Program-made: the position numbers and the translations under genes
The notes under the pieces: generated by a model
Told to the model about the DNA's origin: nothing
What the model saw: only the letters and a program-made list of their open reading frames with translations
The model's database searches: none
Shown: positions 1-9,310 of the stretch, piece by piece
Layout of the letters: the number at the start of each line of letters is the position of its first letter
How positions within the stretch are numbered: position 1 is the first letter of the stretch
Assembly (NCBI GenBank): GCA_003508835.1
Contig: PUFA01000171.1
Location: 1,616,501 to 1,680,500, forward strand
Source: Eonycteris spelaea
Taxonomy: Eukaryota; Chordata; Mammalia; Chiroptera; Pteropodidae
Length of the DNA: 64,000 nt
Reading direction: 5' to 3'

Positions 1-780
1 TAATATATGACAATCTAAGAAAAGCACTTCCTAGAGCATGTCTTTCTCTGTCTTTCCCCTTTTCTTCTATGCTATAAACACTTTACCATGTTGCCCTTTA
101 GTCCAGGAAAAGTTTAATGTAAATACATTTTATAATATTCTAGCTCTTGGGAAATCAGTAAACTATAAAACATAATAGTGATTCTTTTTTAAATAGACTA
201 AAATTAACCAGAGCATTTCATCCTCATACCATGTCAGGTGAATATTCTTATAATTCCAAGTTGTCCTAATCAAGAAACAACCTCTTCTTCATTTGTCCAA
301 CACAGAAGATAACAAAGGTGTTACAGTATCTGACTAAAGGATTAGTCATAATCAAAAGATATTTGTGCACAGTATAAAATAAAAATACAATATAAGACAT
401 ATACAATTCTTCTGCCATCCTCTCAAGAAATTTAGCTGACTTTTCTTCTCTTTAGTACTCACTTGTTACCCTGAGTGCTATAAGTCTACTCTCTCAAGTA
501 TATTCTTGTCATTCATTTCTCCTCTTCCATGTCAAAGATTTATCAATCCTAATTGATAAGTCAACATTAACAGCTGACAATTCTAATTAACCCAATTTTC
601 ATTAGGCAGAATCATTCCATTGTCTGGGATCTAACCCACACCTTTCAGACCATGCTCAGGCTCTCTTCATTTAAGATTCTCATTTGGGCAGGGTAACACC
701 TTCTCTCACCCACTAGCTTTTGGACATGTATGGCAGTAATTTCTAGTTATCAAAATTGCAGGGGCTAAGGTCAGCAATTG
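1..780. other. Unassigned AT-rich sequence, no gene seen
   Basis: All frames are broken by frequent stops, and I see no splice-flanked open stretch, RNA gene or confident repeat. The sequence is AT-rich and CpG-poor. It may be unique intergenic or intronic DNA, or repeats too decayed to recognise. Confidence 0.5.
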
Positions 781-1650
781 GCAGGATACTAGATTAACAT
801 ACAAAAATAAATCATATTTCTACATACTAGCAATAAACAATTAAAGGATGAATAAAAGATGTGAACAGACATTTCTCCAAAAAATGACATACAAAGTCAA
901 TAACCACATGAAACGATGTTTAAAATCATTGGTCATTAGGAAAATACAAGTCAAATCCATAATTAGATACTCACTCGGATGGCTTTAATCAAAAAGACAG
1001 GTAATAAGAAGTGTTGGTGAGAATGTGGAGAAATTGTAACCCCATGCATTGCTAATGATGTTAAATGATGCAGTCACTGTGGAAAACTGTCTGCCAGCAT
1101 CTCAAAAAGTTCAACATAGGATTACCATATGACCCCGGAATTCTACTTCTAATACACACACTGAAGAACTGAAACCATGTCCACACAAAAAAATTATACA
1201 CAAATATTCAGGCCAGCATTATTCCTAATAGCTAAAAAGTAGAAACTACCCAAATATGCATCAACTGACAAATGGATAAACAAAATGTGTAATATCCATA
1301 CAATGGACTAACATTTGACAATAAAAAGGAATAAAGTATTGAAACACGCTGTAACATGGATGAACCTTGATAACATTATGCAAAGTAAAAGAAGCCAGTC
1401 ACAAAAGCCACATATTAGATAGTTCTATTTATATAAAATGTCCAGAAAAGGCCAATAAATAGAGACAAAAAAGAAAGATTAGCGGTTTCCAAGGAATGGA
1501 GGGCAGGAAATAGAGTGTGAGGAAAATGTTCTAGAAATAAATAGTGGTGATGGTCACGCAACTTTGTGACTTATACTAAAATATACTTTAAAAGGTGATG
1601 TTTTTGGTATGTGAATTACATTTCAATAAAGTTATTTTTAAAAAATGATA
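781..1650 (+). mobile_element. L1M-type LINE-1 3' fragment
   Basis: The order matches the 3' end of L1 ORF2: the 'ggatactagattaacatac' segment, then a jump to 'acatttctccaaaaaatgac', 'gttggtgagaatgtggag', 'gaccccggaattctacttct', and the island around 1258-1275 that encodes the usual 'hnQhIDKWINK'-like stretch. A 3' UTR with 'ttccaaggaatggagggcag' and an AT-rich tail near 1625-1650 follows. Stops and indels are everywhere and an internal deletion lies near 850, so this is an old, dead, 5'-truncated copy in sense orientation. Confidence 0.85.
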
Positions 1651-1946
1651 TAAATTTTTAAAAAAATAATATAAATTTAGGCAGGAACCAAATATGCTAG
1701 ATGTTCTGAAAAATCATGAGAGTCCTATTCAGTAGACTTTTAATGAAACATTATTGCCATTTATTTCTGAGTTAAGTTCTGCTGTTTTTTCTTCATTTTC
1801 AATTATGAAAAATCAGTGTTCTATGGAAGATGAGGCAGCGATTAAGAAATCAAAACATCTGGATACTAGTCTGATCTCAAGCATCAGTAGCTGAGGCAAG
1901 TTATCTCACTTCTCCAAGCCTCTTTTGTCATCTAATAGATGAAGAG
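1651..1946. other. Unassigned sequence between L1M and LTR
   Basis: An A-rich remnant of the L1 tail lies at the left, followed by sequence I cannot assign. No open stretch worth noting is present. Confidence 0.4.
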
Positions 1947-1975
1947 TGTGATGGTTAATTTTGTCTGTCAACTTG

Positions 1976-2028
1976 TGTAAGGGTATCTGGACTTGAACTC
2001 ATGGGCATAGTAAATGGTTGCGCATATA
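1976..2028 (+). repeat. Local duplicate A, copy 1 (inside LTR)
   Basis: This 53-bp segment sits between the LTR motifs 'gtcaacttg' and 'cacagtgcccag', where the family normally has only a few bases. Its reverse complement occurs at 2871-2923 with a single mismatch (A versus T in 'acttgaactc'/'acttgtactc'). The segment is therefore an inverted local copy that interrupts the LTR, with the likely donor about 0.85 kb downstream. Confidence 0.85.
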
Positions 2029-2353
2029 CCCCACAGTGCCCAGTTTTGTGCTCAAACATTATTCTGACTATTTCTATGAGGGTGTTTCTGGACGAGATTA
2101 ACATTTAAATACATGAACTTTGAGTAACGCAGACTGCCCTCCATAACGTGAGTAGACTAATTCAATCATTTGAATGAGGCCTAAGTAGAACAAAAGACTT
2201 ACCTCCACTGAGCAAAAGGGAATTCTGCCAGATGTCCTTTGGACTTGAACTGCAACCCTGGCTCTTCTTGGGTCTCCAGCCTGCCAGACCACTCTGCAGA
2301 TTCTGAACTTGCCATTCTCCACTATCATATGAGCCAATTCCTTAAACTAAATT

Positions 2354-2356
<3 letters not shown>

Positions 2357-2388
<32 letters not shown>
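2357..2388. repeat. (AC)16 microsatellite
   Basis: Sixteen uninterrupted AC units lie inside the 3' part of the ERVL LTR. They are probably length-polymorphic. Confidence 0.95.
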
Positions 2389-2391
<3 letters not shown>

Positions 2392-2628
2392 ATTGGTTCT
2401 TTTTCTCTGGAGGACTCTAGTTCAAAGAATATGCCTTTTAAAGCTCTAAGATCACTTCCATCTCTAATAATATCAGCATTCAAAGTTATATGGGTTTTAA
2501 AAGTTGCAAGTGCTTCTGGAACATTTTGGAAATTCCAATAAGCAAAGACAGTAGTTTGGAAAGTGTCTACAGAAATAATACTTGCATTGACTCACTTGCC
2601 TTATAACTGTCCTTTAAAGTTGAGAATC

Positions 2629-2695
2629 GAATATAATGGTTCCTAAAAATCTGTATTATCAGAATACAAAAGCAGATGTTCACACAGCTTAAATA
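2629..2695 (+). repeat. Local duplicate B, copy 1 (probable donor)
   Basis: This 67-bp segment ('gaatataatggttcc' through 'cagcttaaata') recurs in the same orientation at 3817-3883 with one difference in 67. It lies in otherwise unassigned sequence, while the second copy interrupts an L2. This copy is therefore the more likely source. Confidence 0.85.
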
Positions 2696-2870
2696 TAGAC
2701 AGAACTAAGAAAATTAGGTGTAGGTGGAGTTTATTTTCATTTTTGGTATACCAGTTCCCCCTATTAAAGCATGCTTTGCATATTTCAGGGGCACAAATTC
2801 AGGCATCTAGGCAAGAGAGGGAATATGACATTTGGGAAATAGGATCAATCCAGAACACTTGACACAACAG

Positions 2871-2923
2871 TATATGCGCAACCATTTACTATGCCCATGA
2901 GTACAAGTCCAGATACCCTTACA
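2871..2923 (-). repeat. Local duplicate A, copy 2 (probable donor)
   Basis: This is the reverse complement of 1976-2028 with 52 of 53 matches, running from 'tatatgcgcaaccattt' to 'agatacccttaca'. It lies in sequence not recognised as a repeat, so it is the likely source of the piece found in the ERVL LTR. Confidence 0.85.
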
Positions 2924-3544
2924 GAAGCTGAAGGCTACACTCTTTGTCATCACTTACAGACACTAAATTCTCATTTATATAATCAATTCTCTATTATTTT
3001 GTGACTGACTATGCAGAAGTGTATTATTCAGAGCTTTTCACTTTCTCTTTATCTAGCAAGATGAGTTTGCCATTTCACAGCTCATTTCTCCTTCCACCAG
3101 CTTTACTACACTCATTACTATCTCTGGCACAAGATTTGGTGAGAGAGACAGTTGATGCAAATGAGAATTTTAGCTTTTCCACGCTCTCCTTTTCTACCAT
3201 GACCATGGATAATCAAGAATTGACTGTGGAAAGAGCAAGGAATGCAATTAGGCATTAGGTAAGGAAAGTTTCACACATAAAATCACTAGGAATGCCTTAA
3301 AGGGAGTGTCGAGCAAAGAGGAGCAACTACGAAATAAGGTGAAATTTCTTGTTAATGTTACCCGATGCTTCCTCATGTCATAAGAAAAATTACTTAAAAA
3401 AATATATAACAGTAGTTCATCAACCCATTTCACAGTAGAGAAGCACATTCATTGAGCTGCAGTACCCAAAGGGTATATGATAATTTAGTAGAGCTGTCAA
3501 GAATTATTCCATTCAAAAAGTGTATAATTAAAGTCCACCAGGTT

Positions 3545-4090
3545 CTGGATATAGCTCCAGGTAGGCACTGAAAATGTGAAAAAGGTGAGACATAGCTCCT
3601 GCTTACATTTTAGTGGAGAAATAGTTAAGTAAATTATTTCAGTTTAACTTGGCTAATTCCATGATGAGAATTCCCAGAATACCAAGAGAGAACAGAGTGA
3701 CAATTATCCTAGTCTGGTAAGTCAAAAAAGCCATTTCGTAGCAGGTGATACCTGAGTTAAGTAGTAAGGAATGATTAGGAATTAGTCTAAAAAAGGAAAA
3801 GGTAATTTTTTAGGCAGAATATAATGGTTCCAAAAAATCTGTATTATCAGAATACAAAAGCAGATGTTCACACAGCTTAAATAAGAACATGAACAAAAAC
3901 ATGAAGAATTAGGAAAACTTAATGTTTAAGGATAATCATAAGCTGTTCCACATCCTGGATCCTAAAGTGTGAATCATGTAGAATCCAGCAATGAGAAAGG
4001 AGCCATAAGCCAGTAATGGAATTACTATAATTGCTTTGGCTAAGAAGCTTGAGCTTCAGCTTGACCCAATAAATGATGATATGACATAGA
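3545..4090 (-). mobile_element. L2 (LINE2) fragment, reversed
   Basis: The stretch reads as the reverse complement of an L2 3' region: 'ttctggatatagctccaggtaggcactg', then 'agctcctgcttacattttagtggag', then 'aggtgatacctgagttaag' and 'ttaggcaga'. After a 67-bp interruption (3817-3883) it resumes with the motif 'gaacatgaacaaaaacatga'. It is ancient and has no coding capacity. Confidence 0.65.
3817..3883 (+). repeat. Local duplicate B, copy 2 (inserted in L2)
   Basis: This 67-bp copy matches 2629-2695 at 66 of 67 positions. It splits the L2-like motif 'aggcaga ... gaacatgaac', which is normally almost continuous. It is an insertion in direct orientation, about 1.19 kb from its likely source. Confidence 0.85.
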
Positions 4091-4124
4091 TAAATTTTAA
4101 TTGTAAGTGGTGTGGTTACATTGA

Positions 4125-4375
4125 TGTTTTAATAGAAAGCAACAAATGAATAAACAAAACAAACAGAAAAACTTATTGACACAGAGGGCAAGGGATGTAG
4201 GAGGAGGTTGAAGAGGGCAAAGGGGGTCAAATATATGGTTATGGAGGAGGCTAAATTTAGGGTGATGAGCACACAATGCAATGTACAGATGATGCATTAT
4301 AATATTGTACACCTGAAACATATAATCTTATTAACCAATGTCGCCCCCATAAACTTAAATCAATCAAGAAAGCAA
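4125..4375 (+). mobile_element. 5'-truncated L1 3' end
   Basis: A G-rich 3' UTR tract ('gaggaggttgaagagggc') is followed by 'gggtgatgagcacacaatgc', 'acagatgatgcattataata', 'ttgtacacctgaaacatata' and 'accaatgtcgcccccataaa'. An A-rich (aagc)n tail ends near 4375. This 3' UTR resembles laurasiatherian, including bat, L1 types from memory. It carries no ORF. Confidence 0.75.
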
Positions 4376-4830
4376 GCAAGCAAACATTCCAGACTGATAG
4401 TTTGGGTGGGTCTGATTAGTAGGGAAAATGATCTAAACAAAGAAAATCTGTTGAAACTATTAACAAAGGTAAAATGGAAATCTCTTAGCTAAACAAAGAA
4501 AGTTCAAGTGAGCAGAAAGTGAAAGACTTAAGAAACATTTAGAAAATAAATTGTCAGGATTGTGGAATAGTTACATATAGTAGGAGAGGTACAGAAAAGG
4601 AAAGACTCCAATCATTTCTAGGATTCCAGACAGAAAACAAACAAGGAGCAAATGGAAGAGATTTGGTGGTTGATGAGTGCAGTGCTGGCATGTTGAGGCC
4701 AACCAAGCAGAGAGGACAAGCATGCATTTTCATATTCAAGTGAAATTCAGGTTAAATTAGAGCTGAGTAAAAATAATCAGCACAGTAGTTCAAATTATGA
4801 GAGTAAACAACTCAAGCAAACAGTGTTAAA
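4376..4830. other. Unassigned AT-rich sequence
   Basis: Short opposing open frames here (4208-4492 plus, 4554-4739 minus) show no motif or splice context. I see nothing to annotate. Confidence 0.4.
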
Positions 4831-4950
4831 ACAATGTTTCTCAACATTGAATGAATATTAAAATCAATTAGAAAGGTACTTATACCCAAGCATCATCTCA
4901 GGCCACTTAAAGCAAAATTTATGGAGGTGTAGCTAGAGTCGTGAATTACT
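4831..4950 (+). mobile_element. Possible MER5-like hAT fragment
   Basis: The motif 'acaatgtttctcaacattg' at the left resembles the 'agtggttctcaaacttg' terminal inverted repeat of MER5-type nonautonomous hAT elements. The following 'aaaatcaattagaaaggtac' fits the 'gaatcacctggagggc' zone. It is heavily decayed and the right terminus is not clear. Confidence 0.35.
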
Positions 4951-5639
4951 ACATAAGTGAAAATAAAAATGGGCCCAAGGGTGTAAGCCCATGAAAAAAA
5001 CGAAACAGAAGCACATGAAGAGAATGAGAAGATGACCTGCCGGTGTTTTAATACTCCCAACTGTATTGACTAGAACAGAATGAATATGACATAATCTTTG
5101 ATTCAAAAGTAAATACTGTGATAAATTATCATTTCAGAAATTCTTGGCCACCACAATAGCATCCCACTTTAAGAATTCAAGTTCTAGTTTACCAATACAG
5201 AATCAATTGTCTGGCTATGCCCTATTATAAAAAAACGTGTTCCCTAAAGTTTCATTGCCTTCAAAATATGGTAAAGCATATATTATTTTAACTTATCAGA
5301 TATGTTCAATAATTAGAAGAGCTCCAAGATCAAATCAAAATTCTTTATGAAATAAATAATTTTTTTCTTGAGGATTTATCTGTTTGGTTATTTTATTTTT
5401 CTTTGTGTTTAATTTCCTAAAGGGTTGTTAGTTGGGGGCTGGGATGGAACTTAAATACATTATAGATTAAAATTTAAAAGTTAATGTATATATTTGTATC
5501 TATATAATATTTAACACACAAGGTATACATGACATGTTTTTTCCCCAAAATTACATTATAGTTTTATTGATAGAAGCAACATAAATACATTGCTTTTTGG
5601 ATGCCACTGAAAATGTGATTATGACCTCTAACAGTGGTA
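4951..5639. other. Unassigned AT-rich sequence
   Basis: No gene, RNA or confident repeat is visible. AT-rich tracts dominate 5280-5540. Confidence 0.4.
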
Positions 5640-5830
5640 ATTTATTTATTAGTTTCCATCCATCTCAGCAATTGGCAGCGTCCATCAATTACAGCATTAG
5701 CTGTCCAGCAATTGCAGCTGCTAAATACAGAATTAGCGTATAAGCTACTGTCACTCACCTGAAATTTTACAGTTCTAATTAGTGAACCAGCAGGCTGTCA
5801 ACAACTAAATGCTCAATGATTAGCCTGCAA
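5640..5830. promoter_or_regulatory. Candidate conserved noncoding element
   Basis: This complex, repeat-free block is dense in homeodomain- and E-box-like sites. It contains two near-identical motifs, 'cagcaattggcagc' at 5666-5679 and 'cagcaattgcagc' at 5706-5718. Also present are 'catcaattacagcattagct', the E-box CAGCTG within 5714-5722, and 'ttctaattagtgaacc' further right. Two CpGs survive. The texture resembles developmental enhancers in gene deserts. That is inference: conservation cannot be seen from one sequence. Confidence 0.35.
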
Positions 5831-6094
5831 AGATAGCATTTTCTAACCCTTCCCCAGACTCACTCATCCAGCATTTCCCTGTCATTGCTTCCTAGTTCAG
5901 AATTCAAACTGTCTAAAAGACAATTCTTTCCTTTGGTTTTGGCAACATTCCTTTAAAAATAAGAACACTGGACAGACAGACCCCTGAGCCTATCTGCGTC
6001 TGCAGAAAAGTTTTCATATTACCTTTTACCTTTATTTCTATGCCACTGGATTTTGCAAATTGACACCACAGTTATTATTTTACTCATCTGCTAT

Positions 6095-6660
6095 AAATTT
6101 TTTAGAATTTTGTATGTGCCAGACACTTAGCCAGGTATTGTGAATATAAAGGTAAGTTGTAGAAAGAGATTCTTGCTCTCCCCTGAAAATACCTCTCATG
6201 CAAAATGGGTAGGGTAAACAGATGACAATCATTAAAGGAAAGAAACTATCATAGTGATAGATTCTAGGAAAAGAGTTAAAACAGAGTCATGCCACTGAGA
6301 ATGAATGGGAAGCTACTTTGGATTTGGTAGCTAGGAAATGCCACTCTAATGGTCTCTGAGCCGAGTCCTGCACAATGAGCTGGAGTCAACATTCAAAGGC
6401 CATAAGGAAGAACATTCTAGTAAGAGGGAACAAAAGCCTGAGGGCAAGAATAAATGAAAAATTTTGTATGTTTGAGAGGAAAAAAAAAAAGGCCACTGTG
6501 GAACATAGTGAGCAAAGGTAAACCTAGTCTAAGGTGAAGTCAGACATGGATGAAAGCCAGAGCATGCAGGGCTTTGAAACCATGGTGAAAGGTTTGGATT
6601 TCAAAGTACAGTAAGATATCACTATAGGGGTTTAAATTGATTTATGTTTTTAAAAAAGAC
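6095..6660 (-). mobile_element. L2 fragment, reversed
   Basis: The motif order is that of a reversed L2 and its upstream extension: 'tatgtgccagacacttagcc', 'gaagaacattctagtaagag', 'ggaacaaaagcctgagggca', 'gaaagccagagcatgcaggg', then 'aggtttggatttcaaagtac'. An internal A-tract lies near 6480. It is very old, with no ORF. Confidence 0.6.
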
Positions 6661-6689
6661 TACTCACTCTGATCACTGCAAAAAGAATG

Positions 6690-7050
6690 CATTATAATCC
6701 ATGAGAAATCTTACACATATGCAGCAAGAACATGCACAAGAACACTCCTAGCGATATTGTTCATCATAGCAAAAACTGGCAATGGCCAAATTTTCTTCAG
6801 CAGTAGAATGATAAATCACTTTTGTGACAGTCTTACCGTAGAATATTATATCATAATGAAAATGACTAAACTACAGTGAGACATATTAACATGAATTAAT
6901 CAAAAAATTATGAGTGGAGAAATAAGTTGCAGGCTAGTATATACAGAATGATTACATGTATATAAAATTCAAAAACCATATACAAACTCAACAATACCTA
7001 TTTTAGGTACATACATGTATAGTGAAACAATAAAGTCAGTCAACACAAAC
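6690..7050 (+). mobile_element. L1M 3' fragment, left part
   Basis: Decayed L1 ORF2 end and 3' UTR: 'caagaacactcctagcgata', 'ttgttcatcatagcaaaaac', 'agcagtagaatgataaatca', 'gaatgattacatgtatataa'. The element is broken at about 7050 by an MLT1-like LTR and resumes at about 7576 with its 'ggtaacctctgggggaggc' segment. Confidence 0.7.
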
Positions 7051-7051
7051 T

Positions 7052-7575
7052 GTGACACACCTTAAGGTAACCCCTGAGGAGCCACACCATTGTATAATCC
7101 ATCCCTCCCCGCAGTGTGAGTGGAACCTGTGACTAGGGTGAAGGTGATGGAATGTCACTCCCATGATTGCACTGCATTATATAAGACTCCACATTAGCAG
7201 ACAAAAGTGAGACATTCTTCCACTGGCTCTAAAGTAAACTGGCCTACTGTGATAGGACCATAACAAAGCTATTTGGCAAGGAACTCTCAAGAGTTTAGAG
7301 TGGCCTAAGGCAACAGTTGGTAAGAAAACAGGATCTTCCTTCCTATAACCACATGAGGGTGGATTCTGCCAACAAACTGAGGGAGCAAGAAGTGATCTTT
7401 CCCCACTCGGGCCTCTGATGAGAATGCAGCCCAACTGACAGCTTTGTAAGACTGAGCAGAGGACACAGCTAAGCCATGCCTGCACCCCTGGCCCACACAA
7501 ACTGTAAGATAAATAATATGTATTGTGAAAGCCACTAGGTTGGTAATTTGTTATGGAGTAATAATAACTAATTCA
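7052..7575 (+). mobile_element. MaLR LTR (MLT1-like), inserted in L1M
   Basis: Family hallmarks run in order: 'gtgagtggaacctgtgacta', 'gtgatggaatgtcactccca', 'tgcattatataagactccac' (a TATA-like promoter region), 'gagacattcttccactggct', 'gattctgccaacaaactgag', 'taagactgagcagagga', 'aaactgtaagataaataata' and the end 'ggtaatttgttatggagtaa'. It is a solo LTR without internal sequence. The flanking L1M halves show that it arrived after the L1M. Confidence 0.8.
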
Positions 7576-7690
7576 GAAATAATAAACACAAAATTTGGAG
7601 TAGTGGTAACCTCTGGGGGAGGCAGGGAAAGGGATGTATATAATCAATGAAGGTCACAGTGTGGACTTCAGATCTATATCATGCCCTTTC
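7576..7690 (+). mobile_element. L1M 3' fragment, right part
   Basis: This continues the L1M interrupted by the LTR. 'tttggagtagtggtaacctc' followed by 'tgggggaggcagggaaaggg' is the typical 3' UTR stretch that lies downstream of the sequence ending near 7050. Confidence 0.65.
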
Positions 7691-8345
7691 TTTTTATCTC
7701 CGCAAACCTCCTAGGCTTTACAGATATATCTGTTCTTCTTAGTCTATTCTTCTTTTCTTGAGTATACACTATGCTTCTTAGGCAATTATATTTTTTCCTT
7801 AAATTTTGTTTTGCCAAAATTTAAGATTGTTACCCCAGCTTTCCCTTGGTTTGTATTGACCTATATATTATTTCCCTGCTTTTATTTTCAACATTCCTTG
7901 ACATTGCTTAAAATGAGACTCATGTAAGACTATGCTGTTGGATAGTCTAAATCAAATCTTAAAGTCTCTGACTTTAATTGGCCAAGTTAACCCATTTATA
8001 TTACTGTAAATTCTATTGTTTTAGGATCTATTATGCTATAATTTTTTAAATTTATACATTTTTACATTTTCTGTACTTTTTTTGCTTTCCCCCTCCATTC
8101 CTGCTTTCCATTAAATAGTGTATTCTTATTTTGTTTATATTTTCTATACCTGCTCTTCTGATATATGGATTTAACTTAGGACTCATTTCAATTTTCTCCC
8201 TTTGAAGTAAGTGCAATAGCATGCTGGCATGTTCCTTTGGTCTCCTCCAGACCATCTTGTTAATTTTATCTATAATTTTATTTCTGAGTCCTAAAATTTC
8301 CCAAGAGCTGAAGGAGAAATCCAGCAGACCATGTTTATTTGCCAT
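7691..8345 (-). mobile_element. Probable antisense L1 fragment
   Basis: Pyrimidine-rich sequence reads as reversed L1: 'ctgactttaattggccaag' with 'ttaacccatttatattactg' corresponds to the start of ORF2 read backwards, and T-rich 'tttttgctttccccctccat' fits the A-rich inter-ORF region. Decay is strong and the boundaries are uncertain. Confidence 0.4.
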
Positions 8346-8539
8346 TTTGTTAGGGAAAGAAATTACAATATTTAGTTATGTTCTATTTCTTAAGCTATGT
8401 GATAAGCACTCATGTTTATAATTAGTCTTTAAGCTTGATGTATATATTATTTTGTATGAATCATTCATTAAATTTTTAAATGAAAGAGAACTAGCACATA
8501 AAGAATTTTTACCATTAAATTAAGCAGTAGAGTACAAAG

Positions 8540-8800
8540 AACTAAATGCTTATTCTGATCACTGTTTTATTAATGCGCTCTGGCAACACTAACTGCTAAA
8601 AATTCTTCTAATCGATAAGATCTTGTCCAGCTTTTTCTTTTTATCCAGAGCCAGTGTGCTTTCTATAACGGCTACTTGTTTGAATTGTCTGATGCTACCC
8701 CCATGAAAAATGTGTTTATCGCAAGCACCCTTAGCAACTTTGAGCATATTGCTTTTAATTAAGCACATGTTATAAGTAAATCATTGTGGCTATTAATGTG
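8540..8800. promoter_or_regulatory. Candidate conserved noncoding element
   Basis: This is a repeat-free block that keeps several CpGs in a CpG-poor region: 'taatgcgctctggcaac', 'ctaatcgataagatcttg', 'tataacggctacttg' and 'tgtttatcgcaagcaccc'. It is also rich in TAAT/ATTA cores near 8752-8800. Retained CpGs and mixed composition are what constrained noncoding DNA often shows. No open frame is present. This is inference only. Confidence 0.3.
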
Positions 8801-9194
8801 GAAGGTGTAAAAAATAATTTAGTAGAACCCACCATGAGCTTATTTTCTAATAATGGGAGATAGGCTTAGAAATTATTATTATAGAAGGTTGAATGTGATA
8901 AACGCTAAAGGGGGAATGTAAATGTGGTAAACGGGAAGCAAAAAAAAAAAAAAGACTACTTTATGAAAGGTTCCTCTAAAAAAGGGAAGAATAAGGATTC
9001 AGGCACCAGCCAGAAGTGCCTTTGCAGGAGCCCAAGGGAGAACACTAAATGCTGTGAGTGCATCTGAGAGATCTTTGGGAATTCTCAGGTAACTCAGGAG
9101 GCATAGAAGAACTGAGGACCACAAGTTATGTAGGTGTGAGTCAACAAGCATCATGCCAAATTCAGGCATTAAGGTTAATGCAACTTCATCCACT
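8801..9194. other. Unassigned sequence with A-tract
   Basis: A run of about 15 A follows 'gggaagc' at 8940-8954. The short overlapping frames at 8999-9252 on both strands show no domain. Confidence 0.4.
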
Positions 9195-9310
9195 ACTAGA
9201 TTGTGTTTTCTTGAGAATAGGGACTTGGCCTAGTTCACTAAGGGGTTCCTAGAATTAATGCCTGACACATACAATGTGTTCACTATAAAACTGTTGACTA
9301 AATGAATTGT
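9195..9310 (+). mobile_element. L2 3' end
   Basis: 'ttcttgagaatagggacttg', 'aatgcctgacacatacaatg' and 'ctgttgactaaatgaatt' are the decayed L2 3' terminal sequence (consensus sense: ...gcctggcacatag...tgttgaatgaat). Confidence 0.7.

Larger units (their letters stand above)
1947..2427 (+). mobile_element. Solitary ERVL-class LTR (MLT2-like)
   Basis: The left end is 'tgtgatggttaattttgtct' followed by 'gtcaacttg'. Later parts match the MLT2-type LTR: 'gagggtgtttctggacgaga', 'tgccctccataacgtgag', 'gtctccagcctgccagacc', 'atgagccaattccttaaa' and the end 'ttggttctttttctctgga'. No internal retroviral sequence flanks it, so it is a solo LTR of ERVL type. Two oddities stand out: a CA microsatellite expanded where the family has a short AT/CT-rich stretch, and a 53-bp foreign segment just after 'caacttg' (1976-2028, separate entry). 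The family name is from memory of the consensus. Confidence 0.8.
2428..3544. other. Unassigned sequence holding donor-like copies of duplicates A and B
   Basis: Apart from the short duplicated segments at 2629-2695 and 2871-2923, I cannot assign this stretch to a repeat family. A short open frame at 3001-3258 has no recognisable domain, no splice signals of note and no CpG enrichment, so I do not call it a gene. Confidence 0.45.

Noticed and set aside
2239..2541. 100-codon frame with a Thr-His run
   Set aside because: It runs through the AC microsatellite of a solo ERVL LTR.
7177..7535. Two overlapping minus-strand frames of 76-107 codons
   Set aside because: Antisense to an MLT1-like LTR; no domain. 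Solo LTRs commonly give such frames.
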